In this document: piece by piece, positions 30,601-42,058 of the stretch
Numbering within the stretch: position 1 is the stretch's first letter
Layout: each line of letters starts with the position of its first letter
Origin: Adineta vaga
Lineage: Eukaryota > Rotifera
Length of the DNA: 64,000 nucleotides
NCBI GenBank assembly: GCA_021613535.1
Contig: CP075494.1
Coordinates: 3,596,001-3,660,000, forward strand
Direction: 5' to 3'
Made by a program: the position numbers and the translations under genes
Notes under the pieces: model-generated
What the model was told of the DNA's origin: nothing
Database searches by the model: none
Seen by the model: the letters and a program-made list of their open reading frames with translations, nothing else

Positions 30601-33090
30601 TTGAACCAATATTAAACTTTTGTACTCGATTATTCCGAGAATCGACGACATACAGATTACCTTGACGATCGAATGATAATCCTTTGGGACCATCCAGCAT
30701 ACTTGTTTCATTTCTGTCTTTGTTTCCACCAACGATAACAGAAACTTCTTGAGATTCGTTCGACCAACGCATTACTCTATTGTTGTTAAGGTCAGCCACG
30801 TAGACATTACCCAAATGATCGACAGTTACTCCCATAGGACCATTCAATTTGGTGAGTGTGTCTCCTTTACCTCGTCCACCAGCAACAACACTTCCATTTG
30901 TTGCGCCTTCCATCCATTTCATTACACGATGATTGTTATAATCCGATACATAAAGTGAATGATCTTTATCGACGAAGATATGTCTAGGAAAATCAAGTTG
31001 ATCAAAACGCTTTCCTGCTCTATTTCCACCTGCTACACGTGTTCCTACTGTCTCTCCTATTTTCCACCGTCTTACTTCATGCTTCTCTTTATCAGAAACA
31101 TACAAATCACCATTTGTATCCATTGCTAGACCATAACACCTTATCTTAGGAATGATTATTTCTCCATTTTTATCATTTTGACGAGACCATCGTACCACTC
31201 GTTTGTTATCATAATCACAAACGATAATTGAATCATTCTTTTTGTCAACAACTATGGCTGTTGGGTTATCCAATGGACCAATCCCATTACGTATTCCATT
31301 TCCACGTGTGACAAATTGATCGTTACTTGAATTGAATTTCCATTCAACAATACGATGATTGTAACGGTCAGTAATATAAATCATATGATGATCATCATCA
31401 ACATAGATACCTTCAGGCAAAGAGAGTTGATTTGATCGATTGCTTCGTGTTTTTCCTCCAATAATAGTGGTTCCATTTTGTTTCGATTTAGTGTTAATAA
31501 GAGTATTGAAATGTCCTAGAAAAGAAATTTAGATGAAATCTCTTTAGAAATGAGATGAAGAACTGTTTGGAGAAGAAAATGAAATTTGTCTATTTAGTTT
31601 TCTCTCGGATAGAAATAGGGGCGTCGGTGTAGATCTGTTTTAATCTCACACCCACATCCTAATCGTGCAGAGATTATACTGAAATGTTTACCTGTTGATA
31701 ATATAGGATTGACAGTACTATTATACTGTCCTAGAGGCGTTGTCGTGAGTCCATTAGGTTTCACTGTAAAGGTTCGGATATAATGAATAATAAAAAGCAC
31801 TATTAAACTTAAAGTCAAAAACAAAACTGATGGCAATAATCTGTTGATGTTGAAACATCTGCTTTGTTTGGTTTCTTTCATATTTTTTAATTGCTTGAAA
31901 TCATCATTAGGATCTTCACATTCTTCTAATTCGATTTCAATTGAAATCGGTGCTGTAGGATTATAGAGATCATTTCGCTTAATGTCTATTACTTTAAAAA
32001 CGGTAAATGGAAGAATTAAAACTTCTTTTTCTTCAGGTTTCGTTGATAAAGTGTTTATATCAATAGCTGTTGCATTTTGTTTTATTGAATATTGACAGAG
32101 ACACGAATATTGTAAGGCCCAATCACCTTTGGGAGTATATCTCATTTTCGATTGTTGTCCTTCGCCAGCAAACATTGCAGCTACGTGACGATCGCTAGAA
32201 GTTGATAAAAAGGAACGATTTAACATATGTTGGTTTACTTTATATTGATTTAAATCATACTGTGTTACTCGCATACCACGATAACATACACCTCGATACT
32301 CATATTGAGACAAATTTGGATGATAAATTATAAGTGTAACAATATGAGCAAGACAATTCACAAGACGATATGTTGGTAGAAAAATTTTCGATTCATCAAA
32401 ATAGTCTAGTATATACAAAGCCAAGTGTTTATTTAATATCTTGTGAAAACCATTTGTTAATGTATACGCTTTAATAAAATATGTTAGATAATCTTTCTCT
32501 TCTATAGCTCCTTTAAAATATGCTTCAAGAGTTTTAATTTGTTCAGGAGTAACTCGATCTTCCGGATTGCCAGTGCTATTACTAAGATTCAACAGATATT
32601 CATTTAAATAGTAATGAATAAATTCAGCAATTAATTTTGATATTAAATTATGATTGTCATAGGTTTTATACAAATTGATAACTTGACGAAATCTGCGTCT
32701 CTTACCGAGAAGATCGTCGTCTACTAGGGACCATTCAATATAATCGTAACTGTTGTTTGAAAATAATTCTTGTTGTTTGACAAATAACTGTTTTATATCA
32801 TCAGCATGAATCTCTTCATAAGGTGTTAAATTATGTCTTAAATTTCTTGTAGAACGTAGAGCACCATAGTCTAATAGAATCTGTACCATATCTCGATGAC
32901 CATAATAACATGCCACATGCAAACATGTTGAACCAGTTGAAGTTTGAATTCGATTGATAATATTTTTATTGTCAATAGATAGTAAAATATTCTGGACTTT
33001 TTCTATTTCATTTTCCTTACATAAATAGTATAATAAATGACTAATATTTTCTTCTTTAGCATCAGTATTTGATGAGAACGTTGATATCAT
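30575..33090 (-). CDS. Ankyrin / arginine ADP-ribosyltransferase / membrane helix / six-repeat NHL fusion protein
   Basis: There are two exons: 31692-33090 and 30575-31515. The 176-base intron between them (GTAAAC donor, TTCTAG acceptor) is phase 1 on both sides and contains a telomere-like palindrome. The joined frame is 779 residues. About 15-100 is an ankyrin-type region (one clear repeat, TCLHVACYYGH). About 120-390 is an ADP-ribosyltransferase of the R-S-E class: Arg271 (CYRGM), Ser296 (FLSTSS) and Glu354-x-Glu356 (EEKEV). The ExE form is typical of arginine-specific enzymes that transfer ADP-ribose from NAD. Residues 420-436 form one membrane helix. About 490-775 has six NHL repeats (pattern LYVSDxxNHRVxKW), probably a beta-propeller. 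With no signal peptide, a type II topology (catalysis inside, propeller outside) is inferred. The last five residues come from a palindrome, so the original C terminus may be lost. Confidence 0.82.
31616..31662. repeat. Telomere-like palindrome inside an intron (TMP-15)
   Basis: TAGGGGCGTCGGTGTAGAT pairs with ATCTCACACCCACATCCTA. It lies wholly within the intron of the ADP-ribosyltransferase/NHL gene. Read without splicing, it would terminate the protein before the NHL part. Confidence 0.75.
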
Positions 33091-34510
33091 TATTATGAGA
33101 AAGAAGAATTTTTTCGATTATGTCGTCAGATAAATTCGTCTAGAAATTATGTCAAACATCATATTATTGATTGCTGAGAAAAGGAAATAAAAGTGGATTT
33201 GTATTACCTTCTATGAACACGCCTTAACATTCAACACTATACCCGAAGATACCTCTATTTTTTCCCCATTTTTGATTCTCGTTTTCTCTTTTATTTAATA
33301 GTTAACAAGGCAAATACGCGTTGCAAAATAAATTCCCGTACACACATTCCTAAGAAAGATAAGTGATTATGTAATAGCTATTTATTAAGGAAAGCAAACA
33401 ATAGAAAAACAAAACCGATCGTATTGGTGCACAACATGCTTTTCTTGCTAATAGAAAGTTTAATAATTTCATAGGATGTACAGTGAATATCAACTGTAAA
33501 TATCAAAACAAAATTCCAGAAATCTTCGACATTCGTGCAAGTTCTGATTTTTTTGAAACTTTTGATTGTTTTCAATAAAAATCCTAGAAAAATGGTTATA
33601 AGTGGGAGAGAAGAGCCATGAAAAAGTAGTTAAACATGTTAGTAGGTTCCCTCGTAAGCACAATTCTGAGATGATTTGAGATTTATTCCTTTAGTTTTGA
33701 ACACACATCAATTACGATTCCAATGCTTATGGACTCAAAAATTATTGACTTGAAAAAAAGAACGAATGATTTTGGCCAAAAGTGTGGAAAAAATTGATCC
33801 AAAAAAGGTACGACCAGTTCTTACTTTGATAAATTATGACCATTGTAATTTATAATGTATGGAATCTCATCTCTTTGTCTGTGTATTTTCAATTAGTTGA
33901 GTATCGACAATCTTCGATTACCCTCGTGTATATGAAAGAACTAAAGCGAATATTTTTGTATAAATGAAGTATGATAAAAATATACAGTAGAGAACACAAA
34001 GAAATTACAACTCAACAAATAATTAGTTTCTTACCGTAGACGTGTATGAAAATAATTCTAGATACTCTTTTGTATCTATATTTTCTTATGTGCGTTTACT
34101 GTCATCAGCATATACACTGTATCATATATTTCCTCTTTCCACGAAGCGTTAACATAATAAGTAACGCTCGTCCGTCTTTACGACTCGCTTGACTCTCGAA
34201 ACTTGCTGCTAGTCAAATACGTGTATAGAAAAAACTAGAATGAATGTTTCTTGACAAATGTTTTGTAGAATAGTTGAACATGTTAATTTTAAAATCTAAT
34301 ATACTCATGTAATGTATTATATAAATCTAGCTCAATCTAGAACCATAATTTCTTTCCTTCCATTATTATTCATCTAATAACTTTAAGATAATATATATAG
34401 CTAATAACAAAACAATACAATTACAATGTTTAACTCTTAATTATTATATTCATCTTATTCATAAACTTATAATTTCTTTTCAATTGTTTCATCTCTGTTC
34501 ATATGTTTAA
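33091..34510. other. Gene-free stretch
   Basis: There is no supported gene. The AT-rich DNA probably includes the promoter of the ADP-ribosyltransferase gene at its left end. The frame at 33378-33575 has no domain character. Confidence 0.5.
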
Positions 34511-34556
34511 ATGTGTGGGTATGTGTGTGGATGTCTTCTTTTTTACCCACACCCTT
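34511..34556. repeat. Telomere-like mini-palindrome (TMP-16)
   Basis: ATGTGTGGGTATGTGTGTGG pairs with TTACCCACACCCTT. It lies 38 bases beyond the stop codon of the lipase gene. Confidence 0.75.
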
Positions 34557-34593
34557 GATATATATTCTTTCAAATGAAATGAAATGAATTTAA

Positions 34594-36849
34594 TTATTGA
34601 AAACGATTGAAGAGTAATGTGTATTCAGTAAAAGCTGGTATTGTAATATTAAAATCACATATTGCATCATTACTATAAATAATAAAAGAATAAAAATAAA
34701 AATGATCAATAATACACATACATTAATGTTCCATCAGCTGATTTTATTTGAAGATAGGATACACGAATATCATTAGCGAATGGTCCACCCAAATTAAATA
34801 CTAAAATTTAAAAAAAAAAGATTATTTTTTTATGAAAATTTAATATTAAATATATGATCAACAAACAAGATTTTCCTTTATTGAAATAAACAATAGCATA
34901 ATCGATACTGTCATAATCAATATTAGAACTAAATACATGTCGAAGAATATCACCACCTTTCATATCCACATTCGATCTAATAATAAATAAATTTCTTTTA
35001 TTTTATATCAATTTTTTTTCTTACTTGTGAGTCATGCTCACATTTGTTAATAATTCATACTTTGAATAAAGTGAAACATGAATTTCTCCAATTGTCTTCA
35101 TCATATTTTCATCAAGTAAAAGTTCAATAAAATAATGATAACCTATTCATGTTTAAATGATTACACTGAAAATAATTTAATAGATATTTTTTTTTACCAC
35201 AAAATGGTGAATTACTCTTTGTAGATAGATACATATTACCACGATTGAGTGAATCTTTCGCATAAAAACCTTGTTTAACAAAGTAAGGAATGAAACAATT
35301 TCAGTGATTTACTATTTCTTACCCATTTGAGAACAACCTAATGTTCCACATGAAAGACATTTTCCTTTACGAAAACTATCCTAAGAAAAACAATATCATA
35401 GAAAATTAATATTTCTTAAATATTTTAATACAAAATCTTGGCACTGATACGCTGTATATGGACATTGAGAACTAGAATTGAAATTATTGAATATATTTTG
35501 TGTTTTCTATCATAAATAAATCTTTTAAGATTTACTTAATAGATTCAATAAAATATCCATGTGAACGACCTAAAAGAAAAAGAATAGATTTTTTATTAGT
35601 CTATACATTATTCTTACTTACTATGAGAACATGATGATTGTTCAAATCCGCCTGAAAAAAAGAATAATTGAATGAAATCATTGAAATAGTTGGTTTTACT
35701 TTCAGTTTGTCCAGGCATTAATCCACCCATAAGTCCTGCAACACTAGAAACAAATAAAATTACTTATAAAAATCTATTTTTATTCGAAAAAGATAAACAA
35801 TATTTACATTGAAGGACAACCTGGTTGTTGTTTACCACCATTGACATAAAAATCAATATGACCAGATGAATCTTTTGATCCCAGACCAATACCCAATGCA
35901 ATTTCTGTATTTGTATGAATTACATCAACAAATTTGGCATCTTTTTGATCAAGACGAACACTAGTAGGTTTGCCTTCAAAAAATGGTCCAGCTGGATCGA
36001 GACCTGATATACGACCTATTTGATTATTTATTCCATTTGATGCATATCCACATGTATGTGCACCAAGACTATGACCTTTAAAAAAAGGAAAATTAATTTA
36101 AGAAATAAGACAAAACTGATAATGATCATTTCATTAAATATACCGATGCAATGTACTTTATCATAAGATAATTGTTTTAATGTTTTCATTTTCTTTAAAA
36201 GTAATGATATTTGTTTTCCAACTAATCGAATGTTTGCTGCAGCTTTATTGTAAAATGGAAATTTTGCTCCATTTCCCCAGTCCACAACCAATACGGCAGA
36301 TGTTTCGTTCTAAATGATTTCAATCAAATTTCTAAGATATATAATATACATTAATAATGATTATTTTACATTCTTCAATTTAAGTAATTCTTCAGTTAAT
36401 CGTGGAATCCAAAAACTATGTCGATTATTTGTAAAACCATGAACAATAATTCTTAACCATTGTGAACTATTGAATTTTGAATCAATAATTGTTTTATCAT
36501 TTTTATCATATTCAAGTATTTCAGGATCTGTTGCTCGAGAAGAAGTAAATAGAAGAAAAGTCGTTTTAATTATTGATGCATTTTGTGGTACTTCTAAGCC
36601 AGCATTATCAAATGGAGGATCATTATCGAAACATCCAACAACTGGATAACATACTGATGTACCTGCTTCAGCAGGACTTGTTGACGATTCTTCCCAATTA
36701 TCCCATCCATTTTTTTTAAGAATATTTTTTGAAATAATTCCAAAATCAGTATCTACTACTGTATCAATTGCTAACATAGAATTCTTATGATTAGATAATG
36801 GGATAATTCGACCATTGATTGAAACAATAAACAAAATCAAGAAAATCAT
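34594..36849 (-). CDS. Secreted pancreatic-type lipase (13 exons)
   Basis: Thirteen exons join in phase to 525 residues: 36370-36849, 36144-36309, 35808-36075, 35700-35743, 35622-35651, 35536-35569, 35432-35471, 35323-35380, 35198-35269, 35025-35142, 34867-34976, 34722-34800 and 34594-34672. A hydrophobic signal peptide opens the protein. Pancreatic-lipase features follow in order: VHGFTNN (oxyanion region), VVDWG, the nucleophile elbow GHSLGAH created across the second intron, LDPAGP with the acidic triad member, and CSH, which places the His. The second half is Cys-rich and then lipid-binding (PLAT)-like. This family hydrolyses ester bonds of triacylglycerols or phospholipids outside the cell, here perhaps digestive. 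Several exons are only 30-44 bases, unusually small. All three triad residues are present, so it should be active. Confidence 0.88.
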
Positions 36850-38158
36850 ATGAATACCTTAATAGAAATATAAAAATTTAACTATATATGCAATCTTGAA
36901 AAGAAAACTATTGACATACTCATCATTCAATATTAAATCGGAACAAGTTCCTCTAATTATTTACCAATAATAGAATCCATTGGAAAGAAAAACAATGATA
37001 AAAGGACAAAATTATATTTATAACTCGATTCCATTCATTTAATATAGAATATATTGGAGCATATGCTTTATTTCACATATAATTTATCAAAACTCCACCA
37101 TTCGATGAGTATTTTATCTAATCAATGTTCCCATCTGTTTTAATTCATACTATTCAAATGTATTTTGTTTTATTTAAATTAATTTTTCAAAAGATAATTT
37201 TAGATCATTTGACAATAAACATTTGAAATATATTTATCTTAGCGCAAACAAAACAATCCATGTTTTAATTAATAAATAACGCTCGTTGAAGGTGACTAGC
37301 TTCACCGTTGACTGAAGGATTAATAAAACGGAAGTTTTTTTTATGGGTACATTATATTTTTGATAATAACCACGTGTTTATTTTTCTTCATGATACTTTA
37401 TGGGTATTCTCTCTATACAAGGTCGTATTGTATATACTTCAATGTATTTTTCTTTATCTGATCGTAATTCTGAATATAGAATGTGAATGATAGTAATGAA
37501 AAAAAAATTTGCAACTCATAATATTGTTTTTTATTTTCTATTCTATCGCTTTCATATGATTTAGAAAGAATTCATTGTCGTAATTTATTATTTTTTTCTG
37601 CATTTGAATTATCAAGAAGTAGATATTATAATTAAGTGAGTTGAAGATATCGATTGTTTTGTCTGAACACGAGTATATATTCAAAAGTACTGATATTACT
37701 ATAAAAGTTTGTTCTTGTGATATTTCACTTCCTATGCATGCTCTGTTGAGCAAATCACACGTTTTTTTCATTCCTTTAGTCATTGACTAAGATAAAAAAT
37801 TAAACGTGTGACTCAAGTCGTTTTCTTCCGTCTATAGTGAATATAGATAACTAGATTTAATGGTAATATTTTCAGAGAGTAATTAAATATGTGCAATACT
37901 TGATCAAGATACTTCCTATATTATGTCTCTAACGTTTCTTTACAATATATTTTAGTGTTAGAATGGTGAGAGTATTCAATCTAGTATTTACACATCCACC
38001 ATCGTCAAGATTATATTCATTTCTTTTATTTATTATGAATACAAAGTGAATATATATTTTTGTTTTATCTTTTAGCGATAGTTTTGATCTTTCGTACAAT
38101 AAATTGAGATTAAACAAGTATCATATATTCTATTTATAATATAACTAAAATTAACCAG
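36850..38158. other. Divergent intergenic region between lipase and dehydrogenase genes
   Basis: There is no credible gene. The frames at 37308, 37538 and 37929 are AT-rich noise. The stretch must hold the promoters of both flanking genes, but no motif can be singled out. Confidence 0.5.
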
Positions 38159-39342
38159 ATGGGTGCATCAAGTATGAAAGCTGCTCGTTATTATGGTCCA
38201 AAAGATATACGTATAGAAGAAATATCTATTCCGTTTGTCGACAAAAAACAAGTTAAAATAGAAGTAAAATATGTTGGAATATGTGCAACAGATGTACATG
38301 AATATGTTCATGGTCCAATATTAATTCCTCTGAAAGATCCTTGTACAATAAATGGACACTGTGGTACAACAACAATGGGACGTGAATTTTCAGGTGTAGT
38401 TGTTGAAATAGGAGATAATGTTCAACGTGATAATATCAAGATAGGTGATCGTGTTGTAGTAGAACCATTATTTAGAAATCTAGACAATTCTAAGAAAACA
38501 AACGGCACATCTAGTCTAGCAGAACCAGTAGGCTGTATTGGTCTAAGTAGCGATGGTGCATATGCAAAATATGTAGTTGTCGAAGATTATATGGTACATA
38601 AAATACCAGATAGTATCACTTTTGAGCAAGGTGCACTAGTTGAATCTGCTGCTGTAGCTGTACATGCCGTTAAAAGCAGTAATTTACAACAAGGTATGTA
38701 TCATATACAAAATTCTGAAACATTATACTTATAGGCAAATTTTGAACTGAAAACACTTTTTGATCGACTATATATGCATAACTATTTTCAATTCTAGACG
38801 AAACTTGTGTAATTTTTGGTGCTGGTCCAATTGGCTTACTATGTCTTCAATCTGCAATGGCTTTCGGTGTTACTCGTATCATCGTTGTTGATATTGTCGA
38901 ACAACGTCTTGAGAAAGCACGTGAACTAGGTGCTACATTAGTTATTAACGGAAAGGACAAAAATATTTGTCAACAAATTAAAGATTATACTAATGGTCTT
39001 GGTGCAAATGTTTACTACGATGCAGCTGGTATAGAATCAACATTTACAACAGGTATCGAATCGTTGAGAAGAGGTGGTAGAGCGATACTAATTGCAATGT
39101 TTGAAAAACCGTTGACATTAAATGCTCTAGATGTTGTTCTGCGTGAAATAAATATTAAAGGAATTTCTGATTATCGAAATGTATTTCCTGAAGTAATTAA
39201 ACTTATTGGTGAGAAGAACCTGGATGTTGAACGACTTATTACAAAGAAAATAAAATTAGATGATATTGTTAAAGATGGATTTGAAGCTTTATCATCTGAT
39301 CCTTCCGAAATTAAAATTCTAATTGATATTGATGCGAACTAA
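38159..39342 (+). CDS. Zinc-type medium-chain dehydrogenase, butanediol/sorbitol-dehydrogenase-like, with a lost zinc ligand
   Basis: Exons are 38159-38693 and 38798-39342, giving 359 residues (the start could also be the second Met, residue 6). The N-terminal GroES-like domain has Cys42 (GICATD) and a C-terminal Rossmann domain has GAGPIG. Length and order match 2,3-butanediol/sorbitol-type dehydrogenases. Two oddities are direct observations. In the motif that normally reads GHEFSG, the zinc-binding His is Arg75 (GREFSG, codon CGT, one base from CAT). The lobe that normally carries four structural-zinc cysteines (about residues 103-130) is shortened and has none of them. The Glu of LVES remains. 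Zinc catalysis is therefore doubtful. The enzyme may have changed chemistry, bind nucleotide only, or be decaying although its frame is intact. Bacterial or fungal origin is possible. Confidence 0.85.
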
Positions 39343-39821
39343 CTCGTTTCCAATGATTTTTATATGTTATAACTTTCTCGTACTATAAATACATTCGCTG
39401 TTTTTATATGAATTACAGATGTTCCTATTTTATATCGTTTGAATTAGTTTTTAGTTGTTACAGCAATAAGATAAATTCTATAGAATTGAAACTACTTAAA
39501 ATCGTTCGAAGTTGAAAAAACGTCTTCGCATTACCTGCGTTTTGTATGATTATCTACATTGGAATCATTCATTGAATATCATTGATTCATCAAACTGATT
39601 CATTATTGACTTTTGAATTTTTAGTTAAGAATATCTACGAAGAAAGGATATGGATATGATTATGAGACTGACTTTTTATGTGAATCGATATGAACAAAAT
39701 TATAAATTAGATTTCGTTGTGTTATGTTATCTTTATTGCAATAGAAGAAAAATCTTTCTTTCAAATTTCTAAAAATTTTATTTGAAAAAGATTAAAATCG
39801 CACTTAAATAAATTTTATTGT
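39343..39821. other. Convergent spacer
   Basis: AT-rich spacer between the ends of two convergent genes. Nothing was recognised in it. Confidence 0.6.
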
Positions 39822-42058
39822 TTATTTTTTCGATAAAGATTGTAGCCATATCCGAATAATCTTCAAGGCTATTCTTGTCTTAGGAAATGGAATTAGAATT
39901 TCAGCAGACGAAATACGTTCAATCATTTTTGGCAGGCATTCATCAACGGTGATTATTGCTTGCATAAAACCAGCTTCATCTTTAAGACCCTTGAAAACAG
40001 TAGTAAAAATATATACATAATCAAGTGCTGGTAGCTCACAAACACCATTGTTTATGTAGCAACTAGGATGTGAGTCGTAGGCTGAATTTCTGAGAACATC
40101 ACAGTCTTTGACACAGTTTTGAAGTGGAGAAACCAAACTTTTCTGTAAACAATTCATAGTGTTGTATATCCAATTTTGACCTTCGGTACTGAAATCATTG
40201 ATATTTTGAACAAATTTTGTACAATAGAGATTTCCATAGTTATATGCATAACCATTTGATCCACATGGTACTTTTCTTTCCATGCAACTAAGATAGAAAT
40301 CACAACTTTTCAATGGTGGATTCGCGCAGGATGATGAACACATTGGATCAGATTTACATTTGTCGCAATTCTTTTCACATTCATTACATCCATCTGATCC
40401 ATATTTATGAACTTTGAGTTCAGATTGAAGAATACTATCACCTACATTCGAAACAGCAATGTCGATTTGAATGGATTCAGATTCGGATCCAACTGGCATT
40501 GTTAGTTTATTGATAGCTGTTGCACCTGATGCATAATCAAAAGCACCGAGACCGAGACTATTCATACTTTGTGTGATAGTTCGATAATTACCTTTATCAG
40601 AACGCATAGTGACACTAAAATAGTCATTATATTGTGTCCCGAAAAAGCCACCGGGAACTTCTGATGTAATAAATTGATAATCAACATAAACTTTTGAAAC
40701 ATTTGCTTTGCTCATGAAGGAAACTGATCTTGTTTGTAAACTTTTGACATAATTAGTAAATACATTAAACGGTGTACCTTCATCTGTTTCGCGTCGTCGT
40801 CGCTTCGTAGTATTGTGATCAAAAGGTATTAGAGTCACAATCAGCTCATCTGATGTTGGTTGAAAACCGGCTAAACCAATTTGATTGTCAATAGTATGAG
40901 CAAAGATTGAAATAGTTACAGGAGGAACATTTATGAAAAGAGCAGTACCATTTGAATCTGTTACTGCACTTTGACTAACACGATTGAAATCTGTGATATT
41001 CATTTGAACAGAAACATTTGTTGCAACTGTACCATTTTTATATAATACTTTTATGGGCATTGAAATATCGCCGAAATAAAGTGAAAATGAGTAGAATAAA
41101 GGAAGACCATAAATATCTAAGGCAATCAATCTGACAATGGTCTGTCCCGACGGGAAACCATTATGAATTGTAATATTAGAACTTGTACTTGTTGTATTTA
41201 TGATAGAAGTCATGGTGTTACTTGAAAATAATATATAATTTGAAGTATCAAGAATTGGACATGAAAATTGCAGAGAGATTGGTTTATTAGCTTGATTAAA
41301 AATATATTCATCGTTAGAATAAGTCAATGTTACATCAGCTAATGATAATTTATCAACCAACATATTTGGAGTGCAGTTATGGAGTGAATCAAAACCGGAT
41401 ACTTGAAGATTAGTAAATACTGTCTGTTTAATATATTGCAAAAGCTGCATTCGTCGAACTTTCATGAAATCTTTTCGTTGAAATTTTATTACGTAGCTTA
41501 ATTTACAACGCTTTGTGGTTGATAGAGTGGATTGACTCTCTTCACTAACTGATACTACTTGTGCACGCCGTTTTCGCTTGAAAAGAAAACAAAACAAAAG
41601 ATTTTGTAAATCATGTATATAGCATCCACATTTATCTATCTTTACTACCTTACTAGAAGTTGTATAAGCCGTTCCATTTTTGACAAGAATTATCGAACCA
41701 CGTGTTTTGTCATTTGCTGCGAGATTTTCTTGCATCTAAGAAAACACAGAAAATACAGTAATGTATAATTCAGTTCTTTCATATACCGCTGTCTCGAAGT
41801 TCTTTAATTGTGTTTCAGTCAATGATCCATCGGTCAATTGAATTGTTTCAGGTAAACTATACACAATAGATTGTCCATCCGCTGAAAAATAACCGAATAA
41901 TACTATTCAGTCATTTTATAAAATTTTAAAAGTATCTTACAATATTCTATATTGATAATATATTCTGCAATATTTGGTAAATAAGTTGGAATCAATGCAA
42001 GCACAATTGTGGCTGAAATGACAAGTCCAGCTAATCCAAGAAGACAAATTTCCTTCAT
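39822..42058 (-). CDS. Large membrane-anchored or secreted protein with a Cys-rich C-terminal domain (three exons)
   Basis: Exons are 41941-42058, 41787-41881 and 39822-41735, giving 708 residues. Exon 1 encodes a hydrophobic N-terminal segment (about residues 5-25) that is a signal peptide or anchor. The middle (about 250-400) is rich in Asn-glycosylation sites and beta-type sequence, with one segment resembling a carboxypeptidase-regulatory-like fold (ALFINVPPVTISIFA). A tetrabasic site (KRRRRE, near 390) looks like a furin cleavage site. From about 520 a Cys-rich domain begins with closely spaced cysteines, then a CDFYLSC...PCGSNGYAYNYG region with a vague stanniocalcin-like look. I do not recognise the whole protein and assign no function. 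Extracellular location is inferred from glycosylation sites, cysteines and the leader. Confidence 0.75.
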
